Positions 1 through 10,007 of a DNA stretch of 39,401 bases are shown one piece after another. A model generated the notes under the pieces. That model searched no databases. It saw only the letters and a list, made by a program, of their open reading frames with translations, and had not been told where the DNA came from. Numbering within the stretch: position 1 is the first letter of the stretch; every line of letters starts with the position of its first letter. Origin of the DNA: an uncultured Sphingosinicella sp. (GTDB lineage: Bacteria; Pseudomonadota; Alphaproteobacteria; Sphingomonadales; Sphingomonadaceae); the NCBI RefSeq assembly GCF_902806315.1, contig NZ_CADCWD010000089.1, positions 1-39,401 on the forward strand, given 5' to 3'. The translations under genes and the position numbers were made by a program.

Positions 1-67
1 TCGAGGAAGGAAGTGCCTTTCTTCTTCCTTCTTGCCCCGGGCCAAAGTAACACTTTGACCCGATAAT

Positions 68-145
<78 letters not shown>

Positions 146-146
146 C

Positions 147-185
147 ATCTGAAACGAGCCGTCCGGGGGACGGTTCGTTTCAGAT
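147..185. terminator. Long hairpin between tRNA-Pro and the converging M28 peptidase gene
   Basis: Bases 147-162 pair with 170-185 as a 16-bp stem with a single G-U wobble and a 7-nt loop (163-169). It lies 2 nt after the tRNA CCA and 14 nt before the stop of the converging peptidase gene, so it could end transcription from both sides. There is no long T-tract on either flank, so a Rho-independent role is inferred from position and stem strength. It could also serve as a tRNA 3'-processing signal. Confidence 0.6.
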
Positions 186-198
186 CATCCTTCACCGC

Positions 199-1608
199 TC
201 ACTGCCTCGGTGGATTGTGCGTCCAGTTCTCCGGAGCGTCGGCCACGGTTGCGATCATCGCCGTGTAGGCGGCGACGTTCTGCCTGAGCTTGGCGGGATC
301 GATCTTGTCCAGCGTGTCGTCGTGGGTGTGGTGTAGATCGAAATAGTCGGTGCCGTCCTGCTGCAGCGTGACGGCGGGGACTCCGCCGGTCACGAGTGCG
401 CCGATGTCGGGGCCGCCGCGGGCTACGTTGGTGCTGCGCGCAATGCCGAGCGGAGCGAGGGCGGTCTCGAGCCGGTCCGCAACGCTGGCGGCTGATGCCG
501 GGAGCGAGAAGTCGACGCGCCAGATGCGGTCCGCGCCGAAATCGGACTCGGTGGCGGAGGCGTGCAGTTCATTGGCGTGGCGCCTCAGATATTCGTTGCC
601 GCCGAGCAGGCCAACTTCCTCCGCCCCGAACCAGACGACGCGGATGGTGCGGCGGGCGCCACCTGCATCCATGATGCGCTTGGCGGCCGCGGCCGTGATC
701 GCCACGCCCGCGCCGTCGTCAACCGCGCCTGTGCCGAGGTCCCAGCTGTCGAGGTGGCCGCCCACGAGCACGACGCCCGCATTGGGATCGCGGCCGGGTA
801 CTTCGGCGATGACGTTGCCCGACTTGCGGGTGCCGATCTGCCGCGGCGTGAGCAGCAGGCGCATGCGCACCGGCCGACCGCGGGCGAGAATGCGCTCCAG
901 ATTGTCGGCATCGGGATTGGACAGAGCCGCGGCCGGAATGGGCTTCGCGCCCTCGGCCCAGGCCTGCACGCCCGTATGGGGGAAACGATGGCTATCGGTG
1001 CCGATCGAGCGGATCACGATGGCCGCGGCGCCCTTGCTTGAGGCGACTGACGGTCCCTGGCGGCGTGCCGCGCCGAAATAGCCGTAGCTCGAACCGTCCT
1101 GCGTCTTGGTCATCCGGTGCGTGACGAAGACGATCTTGCCGCGCACGGCTTGCGCCGGGGCGGCGGTGAGGGCGGCCATGCTCGGGAAGCCTACCACCTC
1201 CGCTTCGATCCCCCGCGCCGGCGTTGCTCCGGAATTGCCCAGCGCGGTCAGTTGCACGGGCTGGGGGAAGGGCGCGAGGAGCTCGCCCCGCTCTTCGCCG
1301 CGCACCCAGACGGGCATGTCGAATTCCTCGACGCGAACGTTCGAGAAGCCGAGATCGGTCAGCTTACGAACCGCCCAGGCGCGGGCGCGGGCTTCTGCTT
1401 CCGTCCCCGCAAGCCGCGGGCCGACTTCGGTGGTGAGCCCTTCGACGATGTCCCAGGCATAAGTGTCGCGCGCGAGCGCCTCGTCCCGCAAGGATGCGGC
1501 GAGATGACCAACCGTGGGCGGCTGCGGCGGCGGCCCGGGTGGCATGATCGGAGGAGTGGCGAGCGCGAGAGAGGGAAGGGCGAGACTGAGCAACAGAAGC
1601 TTTTTCAT
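199..1608 (-). CDS. Secreted M28-family zinc aminopeptidase/carboxypeptidase
   Basis: The 469-aa product starts with a signal peptide (MKKLLLLSLALPSLALA) followed by a proline-rich stretch, so it is probably exported to the periplasm. Residues ~130-255 look like the PA-type insert common in this family. The M28 catalytic core follows: GGHLDSWD (His285), VDDGAG (Asp297), AEEVGLLG (Glu330/331), an Asp near 356 and a C-terminal HHTHDD motif. These are the expected ligands and base of a di-zinc site. The architecture resembles carboxypeptidase Q-like M28 enzymes that hydrolyse short peptides; the substrate cannot be read from sequence. The gene is monocistronic, converges on tRNA-Pro and is divergent from ettA. 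The ATG at 1608 is fixed by the signal peptide. Confidence 0.9.
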   Translation of the reverse strand: MKKLLLLSLALPSLALATPPIMPPGPPPQPPTVGHLAASLRDEALARDTYAWDIVEGLTTEVGPRLAGTEAEARARAWAVRKLTDLGFSNVRVEEFDMPVWVRGEERGELLAPFPQPVQLTALGNSGATPARGIEAEVVGFPSMAALTAAPAQAVRGKIVFVTHRMTKTQDGSSYGYFGAARRQGPSVASSKGAAAIVIRSIGTDSHRFPHTGVQAWAEGAKPIPAAALSNPDADNLERILARGRPVRMRLLLTPRQIGTRKSGNVIAEVPGRDPNAGVVLVGGHLDSWDLGTGAVDDGAGVAITAAAAKRIMDAGGARRTIRVVWFGAEEVGLLGGNEYLRRHANELHASATESDFGADRIWRVDFSLPASAASVADRLETALAPLGIARSTNVARGGPDIGALVTGGVPAVTLQQDGTDYFDLHHTHDDTLDKIDPAKLRQNVAAYTAMIATVADAPENWTHNPPRQ

Positions 1609-1697
1609 GGCCGTGGCTTAGGCGGTTTGCCAATCCGCCCGCAAGACACTAGGTAGCGGGCGCAATCCCTCGACATCATCCGGAGACCAGCGCCGCC

Positions 1698-3377
<1,680 letters not shown>

Positions 3378-3387
3378 CCCTGCCGAC

Positions 3388-3406
3388 CCGGACTTAGAGC
3401 GTCCGG
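3388..3406. terminator. Short hairpin in the convergent ettA/lipoprotein gap
   Basis: CCGGAC (3388-3393) pairs with GTCCGG (3401-3406) around a 7-nt loop. It fills most of the 33-bp gap between the stops of ettA and the converging lipoprotein gene. No T-run follows on either strand, so its role as a bidirectional terminator is inferred from placement. Confidence 0.4.
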
Positions 3407-3410
3407 AGCC

Positions 3411-3725
3411 TTACTGGCTGTTTCCGCCGCCCGCACTGCCCTGAATGCTGTTGTCGGCGCCTTCGGCTGCATTGCTGACGGCGTTGGCGGCGTTCTGGGC
3501 CAGGTTGCCTGCGTCCTGGGCGACGATGGCGGTGGCCCCTTGGACATTGCCCATGGTGTTCTCGCCGGGGATGATCCCTTCGCTGCCCCCGGCGGTGTTT
3601 TGATCGGTAGCCGGCTCGGTCTGAGTGGCGTTGTTCTGCGCTTCGCCTCCACCGCCGCTGCCGCCGCAAGAAGATAGCAGGAGCACGGCCGCGGATGCCG
3701 TCAGAAATCTGGTGCGCGTCAGCAT
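3411..3725 (-). CDS. Small putative lipoprotein, Gly/Asn/Ala-rich
   Basis: The 104-aa product starts MLTRTRFLTASAAVLLLSSC, a lipoprotein signal with lipobox LSSC, followed by a Gly-Ser linker. The mature part is low-complexity and rich in Asn, Ala, Gln and Gly, with no recognisable domain. The start at 3725 is preferred over in-frame upstream codons because AAGGA lies 8 nt before it and the signal peptide begins there. It would be anchored to a membrane by the acylated cysteine. It is divergent from the DUF892 gene. I do not recognise a family. It is probably a real gene, because of the SD and lipobox, but its function is unknown. Confidence 0.75.
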   Translation of the reverse strand: MLTRTRFLTASAAVLLLSSCGGSGGGGEAQNNATQTEPATDQNTAGGSEGIIPGENTMGNVQGATAIVAQDAGNLAQNAANAVSNAAEGADNSIQGSAGGGNSQ

Positions 3726-3895
3726 GGCGTCCATCCTTTCAAGAGCGAACCCAGTCCGGGGTTCGACTGCTGAAACTCCGCCGCCCCGCATCGGCTCCGC
3801 CCTCATCGGCCGAGGCCGATCGGCACGTCAGTTTGCCCGTCCGGATCATCGTGAGTTCTTTCGGGTTCTACGTTCCGAACCTTTCGGAGACGCCC

Positions 3896-4417
3896 ATGGC
3901 CGCCCAACCTAATCATACCCTTCGCACCGTTTTCGTGACCGGCCTTCAGAACGCCCATGCGGTGGAACACCAGGCACTCTCGCTCCTCGACCGGCAGCTC
4001 GACAGGCTCGTCCGTTATCCCGAGATCGCGGATCGCTTGCGCAGCCACAGGGTCGAAACGGAAGATCAGATCCGGAGGCTCGACGACATTCTAGGTTCGC
4101 TCGGCGAACGTTCGTCGACTTTCAAGGACTTGGCGCTGGGGTTCATGGGCAATATCGCGGCGCTGACTCATGTGCCGGCGGCGGACGAGGTGCTGAAGAA
4201 TCAGTTCGTCAACGCCGCCTTCGAGAATTTCGAAATCGCGAGCTACACGTCGCTCGTGGCACTTGCCGAGGCGAGCGATCTGCCGACGACGGCAGCGCTG
4301 CTCAACGAGACGTTGAAGGAGGAGATCGCGATGGCCGCCTGGGTGCAGGACAGCGTGCCCGCGCTCACCCGCAAATATGTCGATCTGCGCGCGGGAGGCG
4401 GCTCGGCCAGCCGCTGA
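3896..4417 (+). CDS. DUF892 / YciE-YciF-type ferritin-like protein
   Basis: The 173-aa, largely helical product resembles the DUF892 (YciF-like) group. It has a first helix with AVEHQALSLLDRQL, a second with RVETEDQIRRLDDIL, then STFKDLALGFMGNI and a helical pair ending in LNETLKEEIAMAAW. Acidic residues in the AVEHQ and ETEDQ motifs sit where the ferritin-like fold places its di-metal ligands. Homologues are linked to stress responses, often under general stress control, but their biochemical role is unsettled. The start at 3896 has GGAG 7 nt upstream; longer in-frame extensions lack an SD. I found no EcfG-like promoter in front of it. Confidence 0.8.
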   Translation: MAAQPNHTLRTVFVTGLQNAHAVEHQALSLLDRQLDRLVRYPEIADRLRSHRVETEDQIRRLDDILGSLGERSSTFKDLALGFMGNIAALTHVPAADEVLKNQFVNAAFENFEIASYTSLVALAEASDLPTTAALLNETLKEEIAMAAWVQDSVPALTRKYVDLRAGGGSASR

Positions 4418-4482
4418 GGCGTTCATCCTAAGGCAATCCGGGCTCGTCGAAGTTTCCGGGGCATTGGGGAAGGGGACACAGC

Positions 4483-5436
4483 TTGGGGTTCAAGAAGCTT
4501 TCGAAGGCGGCGCTGGCCGTCTGCGTGATCGCGACCTGCACGGCTGCGGCGGCTCAGCAACCGCCGCGGCCCGCCGAGCGGGTCGAAGACATACTCGTCA
4601 CGGGCAGGCGCAGCGGCATCCCGATCTGGCATGTGCACGGGCCGACCACGAGCATCGTGCTCGTCGGCACGATCGATGGCGTTACGAGGGACACCAAGTG
4701 GGACCCGGCAGCTCTCGTCGACGCGCTCCGCAAGTCCGATCGCGTCATGTATCCCGGGACATACGGGCTGAGCGCGTCGCCCTTCGCGATGATCGGTTGG
4801 CTCGTGAAGTTCAAGCGCCAGGCATCGCTGCCGAAGGGGCAGAGCCTCGCTAACATTCTGCCCCGCGATCAGTTCGCCCGACTGGTGGCGCTGCAGAAGC
4901 GCGGCGTGCTGAAGCCTGGCTTTGAGCGAAAGCACCCGTTCCATCTCGCCATGGAGCTGCGCGAGCATGCCAAGGGGAAAGCCGAATATAGCCCGCGCGC
5001 GGACTCGTTCGTCCAGAAGGCCGTCAAGAAATACAAGCTGAAGTCGGTGCCGATCGCCACGGGCAAAGCGAAGCCGATCGTGACCGACCTCTTCGCTTCG
5101 CCGCCGGAAAGCCACGTGCCCTGCCTGATCGCCTCGATCGGCGTAGCCGAGGCCGGCCCCGGCGCGGTTCACGCGCGCTCGCAAGCCTGGGCCGAGCGGC
5201 GAGTACCGGCCGTCCTCTCCTCGCCGGCCGAGCAGCCGTTCTTCAGCTGCTGGCCGGCGAACGTCGCGCACCACTACTTCCCCAAGGGGGTGGTGCGGAA
5301 CACGGTTCGCGGTCTGCTCAATCAGCGCGAGGTGACGATGGCCGTGCTGGATCTCCACACGCTCGCGCGTCCGGGAGGGCTGCTCGACGAGCTGGCCGAA
5401 GCGGGTTTCGACGTGGCCGGGCCGCGCTGGAAGTAG
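4483..5436 (+). CDS. TraB/GumN-family protein with an altered first GTxH motif
   Basis: The 317-aa product begins at TTG (4483), supported by GGGGAAGGGG ending 6-7 nt upstream and by a signal peptide ending near CTAAAAQQ. The mature N-terminus (GIPIWHV...SIVLVGTID, residues 45-65) and the C-terminus (LDLHTLARPGGLLDEL, His292, then GFDV) match the TraB/PrgY/GumN fold. Family members usually read GTxH at the first motif and are proposed metal-dependent proteases or membrane-associated regulators. Here the His is Asp65, while the later His is kept. It may have lost or changed activity. It is probably periplasmic. It converges on the PAS gene with 12 bp between stops. Confidence 0.8.
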   Translation: MGFKKLSKAALAVCVIATCTAAAAQQPPRPAERVEDILVTGRRSGIPIWHVHGPTTSIVLVGTIDGVTRDTKWDPAALVDALRKSDRVMYPGTYGLSASPFAMIGWLVKFKRQASLPKGQSLANILPRDQFARLVALQKRGVLKPGFERKHPFHLAMELREHAKGKAEYSPRADSFVQKAVKKYKLKSVPIATGKAKPIVTDLFASPPESHVPCLIASIGVAEAGPGAVHARSQAWAERRVPAVLSSPAEQPFFSCWPANVAHHYFPKGVVRNTVRGLLNQREVTMAVLDLHTLARPGGLLDELAEAGFDVAGPRWK

Positions 5437-5448
5437 CGGCCGCCGTGA

Positions 5449-6021
5449 TCAGTGCGGGCGCTGCAACCTGCCCGCCTGTTCCTCATATTCGGCCGCCATG
5501 TGCTTCAACGTCTGGGCGGTCTGCCGGTCGCCGATCGAGGCAGCGAGGCGAAGACAGCGCATAGCCTGTGACCTCAGATGCTCGACTTGCTTCAAGTCGG
5601 TGACGTCGACCAGCAGGTTGACCGCGCCGACCAGATCGCCGGCATCATTGAGGATCGGAGTGGGGTAGGGCCGAAACGTGACCCGGCTTCCGTCCGGGCG
5701 TTCGGCAATGGCCTCGGCTCCGCGAATGTCCCGCTTTTCCCGGATCGCGACGGCCATCGGGCATTGATCGTGCGGCAGGAAGGCCCCCTCCTGCGTGTAG
5801 AGCTTCCACGTCACGCACCAGCGATCTTCGCCCAGGGAGGGCATACGCCCGGCGAAGCCGATGCAGGCCTGATTGAAATATGTGACTCGCCCTTCGGCAT
5901 CGGTCACGTAGATCGGCGCGGGCAGGTGATCGAGCACCTCATAGGCGCCTGGACGGGGAGAGGAGATCACGCTGAGCGCCGTGTCCAGGATCTGATCGGG
6001 AGTCGCATTCTCGACGTGCAT
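5449..6021 (-). CDS. Stand-alone PAS-domain protein
   Basis: The 190-aa soluble product contains one PAS domain (about residues 25-130: DHLPAPIYVTDAEGRVTYFN, then FRPYPTPILNDAGDLVGAVNLLVDVTD). A short helical C-terminal tail contains several Gln, Glu and Arg residues. No histidine-kinase, GGDEF, EAL or DNA-binding domain is present. The PAS retains the PAS/PAC ending VTDLKQVEHLR. It may sense a small ligand or redox state and act by protein contact. A candidate EcfG-type promoter lies 60 bp upstream, which would place it in the general stress regulon. The partner is unknown. Confidence 0.85.
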   Translation of the reverse strand: MHVENATPDQILDTALSVISSPRPGAYEVLDHLPAPIYVTDAEGRVTYFNQACIGFAGRMPSLGEDRWCVTWKLYTQEGAFLPHDQCPMAVAIREKRDIRGAEAIAERPDGSRVTFRPYPTPILNDAGDLVGAVNLLVDVTDLKQVEHLRSQAMRCLRLAASIGDRQTAQTLKHMAAEYEEQAGRLQRPH

Positions 6022-6080
6022 CAGTGAGCGCTCGTGTCGCTGGGGAGGGGAACTGATACGCGGGAAAACTGAACTTTGTT

Positions 6081-6105
6081 AACCAAGATCAATAGCCTTC
6101 GTTCC
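6081..6105 (-). promoter_or_regulatory. Candidate EcfG (general stress sigma factor) promoter for the PAS gene
   Basis: Reading the minus strand, GGAAC (6105-6101), 17 bases, then GTT (6083-6081), preceded by G. This fits the GGAAC-N16/17-GTT pattern known for EcfG promoters of alphaproteobacteria. A start near 6073 would leave a ~50-nt leader before the ATG at 6021. A TATAAT on the same strand nearby has no matching -35 element at 16-18 bp. The call rests on pattern alone. Confidence 0.45.
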
Positions 6106-6167
6106 CTCCGGACCGATTATAGCACGAACAAAGATAACGTCTTGTGAGGTTTTCCTCCAGGATTCGA

Positions 6168-6803
6168 TCAGGCGGGTTTGAACGCGCCTTTCCCCTCGTC
6201 GAGCAGGTGAAGCACGCCGTCCGAGATGGCGAAGAAAGCTCCGTGGAGCGTCAGCACTCCGGCCCGCTCGCGCTCGGCGACCCAGGGAAAGGTGCGCAGG
6301 TTCTGGAGGCTGATCCGAACGCCTTCATGCTCCATCGCTCGATAGGCGGCACGGTCGAGCTGGGGATGCTCGGCGCGAATCCGGTCCCGGGCAGGCGTCA
6401 GCATGTTGATCCAGTGGGCGATGAAATGCCCCTCGCCATGCCCCGCTTGGTCGAACTGGCCGGTCAGCGCCGCCGCGCAGCCGCCGCAAAAGCCGTGCCC
6501 CATGACGATGATCTCGCGCACCTGGAGCTGGGTGACGGCGAATTCCAGCGCGGCCGATACGCCATGATAGCTGCCGTCGGGTTCGTACGGCGGCACGAGG
6601 TTGGCAACGTTGCGGACGACGAACATCTCGCCCGGATTGGCATCGAAGATCTGGCCGGGATCGACCCTGCTGTCCGAGCAGGCGATGATCATCACCTTGG
6701 GGCTTTGGCCCTCGGCCAGCAGCGACCAGCGTTCGCGCTGCGCGCTCCAGCCCTGCTCACGAAATCGGCGATAGCCTGCGATGAGTGTGTTGAAATCGGC
6801 CAT
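6168..6803 (-). CDS. Beta-class carbonic anhydrase
   Basis: The 211-aa product interconverts CO2 and bicarbonate in the cytoplasm. Zinc ligands are visible as Cys42 in ACSDSRVDP (with the Asp44/Arg46 dyad) and His103 and Cys106 in GHGFCGGC. Other family motifs include [13 protein letters not shown] and [10 protein letters not shown]. Length is normal for bacterial beta-CAs. The start at 6803 (MADFNTL) is chosen because the in-frame extension toward 6917 would overlap the divergent lipA start and lacks family similarity. The gene is divergent from lipA with 80 bp between starts. Confidence 0.95.
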   Translation of the reverse strand: MADFNTLIAGYRRFREQGWSAQRERWSLLAEGQSPKVMIIACSDSRVDPGQIFDANPGEMFVVRNVANLVPPYEPDGSYHGVSAALEFAVTQLQVREIIVMGHGFCGGCAAALTGQFDQAGHGEGHFIAHWINMLTPARDRIRAEHPQLDRAAYRAMEHEGVRISLQNLRTFPWVAERERAGVLTLHGAFFAISDGVLHLLDEGKGAFKPA

Positions 6804-6883
6804 TGATCTTCCCCTGTTCTGGCGCCGGTAGCGAGGAGAGGGGAGGGGTGGCAAGTCGGCCCCGCAATCGCTATTTGGCGCCC

Positions 6884-7807
6884 ATGTCCGAAGCCCTTCT
6901 CCCGATCGCTCCGCCAAGGCAGCGCAAGCCCGACTGGATCCGCGTCAAGGCTCCGACCAGCCTCGGCTTTTCCGAGACCAAGAAACTGATGCGGCGGCTC
7001 AATCTCGCGACGGTGTGCGAGGAAGCGGCCTGCCCGAACATCGGCGAGTGCTGGACCAAGAAGCACGCGACCGTGATGATCCTGGGCGACACCTGCACCC
7101 GCGCCTGCGCCTTCTGCAACGTCAAGACCGGCATGCCGAGGGCGGTGGACCCGCTGGAGCCGGAGCATGTCGCCGTGGCTGCCGCCGAGCTTGGGTTGAC
7201 GCATATCGTCGTCACGTCGGTCGATCGCGACGATTTGCCCGATGGCGGCGCCAGTCAGTTCGTGAAGGTGATCCAGGCGCTGCGCCGGAACACGCCGTCC
7301 ACGACAATCGAGATCCTGACGCCCGACTTCCGCAACAAGAGCCAGGCGGCGGTCGAGGCGATCGTCGAGGCCGGGCCCGACGTCTACAACCACAATCTGG
7401 AGACGGTGCCGCGGCTTTACCCGACCATCCGGCCCGGAGCGCGTTATTATGCTTCGCTTCGGCTTCTGGAGAGCGTGAAGCGGCACGACCCCAAGACCTT
7501 CACCAAGTCGGGTGTCATGGTGGGACTCGGTGAGGAGCGCCTGGAGGTCCATCAGGTGATGGACGACATGCGCTCGGCCGACATCGATTTCCTCACCATG
7601 GGCCAGTATCTCCAGCCGACCCCGCGCCACGCGAAGGTGCAGGAGTTCGTCACGCCACAGGCCTTTTCCGCTTATGCCGCGATTGCGCGTGCCAAGGGTT
7701 TCCTGCTGGTGGCCGCGACGCCGCTCACCCGCTCGAGCTACCATGCCGGCGACGACTTTGCGAAGATGAAGGCCGCGCGCGAAGCCAAGCTGGCGGTGGC
7801 GCGTTAG
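6884..7807 (+). CDS. lipA: Lipoyl synthase
   Basis: The 307-aa radical-SAM enzyme inserts two sulfurs into octanoyl groups on E2/GcvH proteins. The auxiliary cluster ligands are Cys45, Cys50 and Cys56 ([12 protein letters not shown]). The SAM cluster is Cys71, Cys75 and Cys78 (CTRACAFC). The C-terminal RSSY motif that ligates the auxiliary cluster is present. Length matches the family. The start at 6884 ([11 protein letters not shown]) is preferred over the ATG-less upstream extension. The COQ10-like gene begins 8 bp after the stop, an order common in alphaproteobacteria and consistent with one operon. Confidence 0.97.
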   Translation: MSEALLPIAPPRQRKPDWIRVKAPTSLGFSETKKLMRRLNLATVCEEAACPNIGECWTKKHATVMILGDTCTRACAFCNVKTGMPRAVDPLEPEHVAVAAAELGLTHIVVTSVDRDDLPDGGASQFVKVIQALRRNTPSTTIEILTPDFRNKSQAAVEAIVEAGPDVYNHNLETVPRLYPTIRPGARYYASLRLLESVKRHDPKTFTKSGVMVGLGEERLEVHQVMDDMRSADIDFLTMGQYLQPTPRHAKVQEFVTPQAFSAYAAIARAKGFLLVAATPLTRSSYHAGDDFAKMKAAREAKLAVAR

Positions 7808-7815
7808 GACAGGCG

Positions 7816-8292
7816 ATGCCTCGCCATAGTGAAACCCGGAACCTGCCCTATAGCCCGGAGCAGATGTTCGACCTCGTCGCCGACGTGAAGCGATACCATG
7901 ACTTCCTGCCCTGGGTCGCCGCCACGCGGGTGCGCTCCGACAGCGAGACCCTGATGATCGCGGACCTGGTGGTCGGCTTCAAATCGCTGAAGGAGACCTT
8001 CGCGTCGCGCATCGAGAAGCGCCGGCCGACCGATATCACGGTTGACTATATCGAAGGACCGCTCAAATATCTTCACAATAGCTGGCACTTCCGCCCGGAC
8101 GGGAAGGGCGGCACCAACATCGATTTCTGCGTCGATTTCGCCTTCAAGTCCCGCATCTTCGAGGCTCTTGCCGGGCAGATGTTCGATCGCGCGCTGCGGC
8201 GGATGATCGGCGCATTCGAAACCCGCGCCCATGATCTTTACGGCACGGCCGCCCCGGGCATGAGCAGTTCGAGCGCGCACAGCGCCGCCTGA
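7816..8292 (+). CDS. COQ10/RatA-type START-domain protein (ubiquinone-binding)
   Basis: The 158-aa product has the polyketide-cyclase/START-like signature: RNLPYSPEQMFDLVADVKRY near the N-terminus, then FLPWV, GFKSLKETFASR and a C-terminal helix GQMFDRALRRMIGAFETRA. The closest named family is the COQ10/YfjG(RatA) group, in which mitochondrial COQ10 binds ubiquinone and supports respiration. RatA was named as a ribosome-association toxin, but nothing here forms a toxin-antitoxin pair. The gene follows lipA. Its last 55 bp overlap the 3' end of the converging pncC gene. Confidence 0.88.
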   Translation: MPRHSETRNLPYSPEQMFDLVADVKRYHDFLPWVAATRVRSDSETLMIADLVVGFKSLKETFASRIEKRRPTDITVDYIEGPLKYLHNSWHFRPDGKGGTNIDFCVDFAFKSRIFEALAGQMFDRALRRMIGAFETRAHDLYGTAAPGMSSSSAHSAA

Positions 8293-8765
8293 AGACGCAC
8301 TCCGCCACGGCCCAAATCTCCGAACTCCTTGCGGTCGGCCACGATTTCCTTTGGGTCGGCACCTCGGCGGGCACGGGCGAAGACGACGGTGCCGACGGGC
8401 TTGCGCGCTGAACCGCCGTCCGGGCCGGCAATCCCTGTGATGGCTACAGCCACGTCAGCCCCGCTCTTGGCCAAAGCGCCTTGCGCCATCGCCCAGGCAA
8501 CCGCGATCGAGACCGAGCCGAAGGTTTCCACAACGTCCGAGCTCACCTTCAACAGGTCGATCTTGGCCTTATCGCCATAGGTCACGAAGCCGGCCTCGAA
8601 CACATCCGAGGATCCGGGTATTTCGGTGAGAGCGGCGCAGACCAGGCCGCCCGTGCAGCTTTCCGCCACCGCGACGCGCCTGCCCGCGGCGCGGTTCTCG
8701 TCAAGCACGCGCTTCGCCATGTCGATGAGCTCGGACGGCAGGATGGTGTCACGATGGTCCGTCAT
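8238..8765 (-). CDS. pncC: CinA C-terminal-domain protein, nicotinamide-nucleotide amidase
   Basis: The 175-aa product is a stand-alone CinA_C domain that deamidates NMN to nicotinate mononucleotide, recycling pyridine nucleotide. Motifs include [38 protein letters not shown] (residues ~28-65) and [20 protein letters not shown], both strong family signatures. The N-terminal molybdopterin-binding CinA domain is absent, as is usual for this form. The ATG overlaps the ispDF stop by 4 bp (ATGA), indicating translational coupling. The 3' end overlaps the converging COQ10-like gene by 55 bp. Confidence 0.93.
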   Translation of the reverse strand: MTDHRDTILPSELIDMAKRVLDENRAAGRRVAVAESCTGGLVCAALTEIPGSSDVFEAGFVTYGDKAKIDLLKVSSDVVETFGSVSIAVAWAMAQGALAKSGADVAVAITGIAGPDGGSARKPVGTVVFARARRGADPKEIVADRKEFGDLGRGGVRLQAALCALELLMPGAAVP

Positions 8766-9940
8766 TCGGTCTCCAAGATGCGCACGGTCGCGACCGCTTG
8801 CGCTGCTATTCCTTCGCCGCGCCCCGTGAAGCCGAGCCGCTCGGTGGTCGTCGCCTTGATGCTGACCCGGGTCACCGGCAAGCGCAACAAGGCGGCTACC
8901 CGCGCGCGCATGGCGTCGCGGTGCGGCCCGATACGAGGGGCTTCGCAGATGATGGTGACGTCAACATGGTCGATGCGGCCGCCCTTAGTCGCGACCAAGT
9001 CCCGCGCATGCTCCAGGAAAATGGAGGAAGCGGCGCCGCGCCATTGCGGATCGCTGGGCGGGAAGTGATCGCCGATATCGCCCTCGCCGATCGCGCCCAG
9101 GATTGCGTCGGTGAGGGTGTGGAGCACGACATCGGCATCGCTATGTCCCTTGAGGCCCCGGCTGTGCGGGATGAGGAGACCGCCAAGCCAGAGCTCTTCG
9201 CCGTCGGCAAAGGCGTGGACGTCGAAGCCGAGGCCGGTGCGGCTGACCAGGCTCGCGCTCAAGCGCGCTTCGGCGCGGCCGAAATCTTCCGGAAAGGTGA
9301 GCTTCTCCAGCGAAACATCTCCGTCCACCAGCGCAACCTCCAGGCCCGCTGATCGAGCGACCTGAGCGTCATCGGTCGCCCCGACGTCGCCGGGCCAGCG
9401 ACGATGTGCGGCGAGGATCGTGCCGAACCGGAAGGCTTGAGGCGTCTGGACACGCAGGAGGCGGTCGCGCGACACCGGCTCGCCAAGCACATCGCCGCCG
9501 TGTGCGAGGCTGTCGACCACTGGAAGCACAGGCACCGCGCCTTCATTGGCCCCGAGGCTTTCCAGCAGGGCGTTGATGACCCGGGAAGGCAGGAAGGGAC
9601 GGGCGGCGTCGTGTATCAGGACCCGACCGACGCCGCCTTCCGACGCCATGGCCTCAAGCCCGTTGCGCACGGACTGCTGCCGCGCCGTACCGCCGACGAC
9701 GGGCGAGGGCAGAGAGCGGGCGCCGATAGCCTCTGCATACAATGCTTCCTGACCCGGCCCGATCACCACGCGGACCTCGTCGATCCCGGGGTGGCGGAGA
9801 TGGTCGACCGCGTGCGCGAGCAGCGCCTTGCCGCCGATCCGCACATATTGTTTGGGCAGATCGCCGGCGGCGCGGCTGCCGCTTCCGGCCGCCACCACAA
9901 GCGCGACCGTTTTTCCCGCGCTGTTTGCCGGCGTCTCCAT
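8762..9940 (-). CDS. ispDF: Bifunctional IspD-IspF enzyme of the MEP isoprenoid pathway
   Basis: The ~392-aa fusion carries two MEP-pathway activities. Residues ~10-225 are IspD (4-diphosphocytidyl-2C-methylerythritol synthase) with [27 protein letters not shown] and [10 protein letters not shown]. Residues ~230-390 are IspF (MEcPP synthase) with [40 protein letters not shown] and [11 protein letters not shown], including zinc-site Asp and His residues. This fusion is typical of alphaproteobacteria. ATG at 9940 is preferred; an adjacent GTG at 9943 is possible. The gene is coupled to pncC and divergent from dusB with 67 bp between starts. Confidence 0.96.
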   Translation of the reverse strand: METPANSAGKTVALVVAAGSGSRAAGDLPKQYVRIGGKALLAHAVDHLRHPGIDEVRVVIGPGQEALYAEAIGARSLPSPVVGGTARQQSVRNGLEAMASEGGVGRVLIHDAARPFLPSRVINALLESLGANEGAVPVLPVVDSLAHGGDVLGEPVSRDRLLRVQTPQAFRFGTILAAHRRWPGDVGATDDAQVARSAGLEVALVDGDVSLEKLTFPEDFGRAEARLSASLVSRTGLGFDVHAFADGEELWLGGLLIPHSRGLKGHSDADVVLHTLTDAILGAIGEGDIGDHFPPSDPQWRGAASSIFLEHARDLVATKGGRIDHVDVTIICEAPRIGPHRDAMRARVAALLRLPVTRVSIKATTTERLGFTGRGEGIAAQAVATVRILETE

Positions 9941-10007
9941 CACCGCGCCCCTAGCCGAGGCGAGCCTTGCCCGCCACCGCCTTCAACATTATGTGCGTCG
10001 GCTCCCC

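Noticed and set aside
7816-8292. COQ10-like gene as a RatA toxin of a RatAB pair
   Set aside because: No ratB-like partner is adjacent; the lipA neighbourhood and START fold fit the ubiquinone-binding reading.
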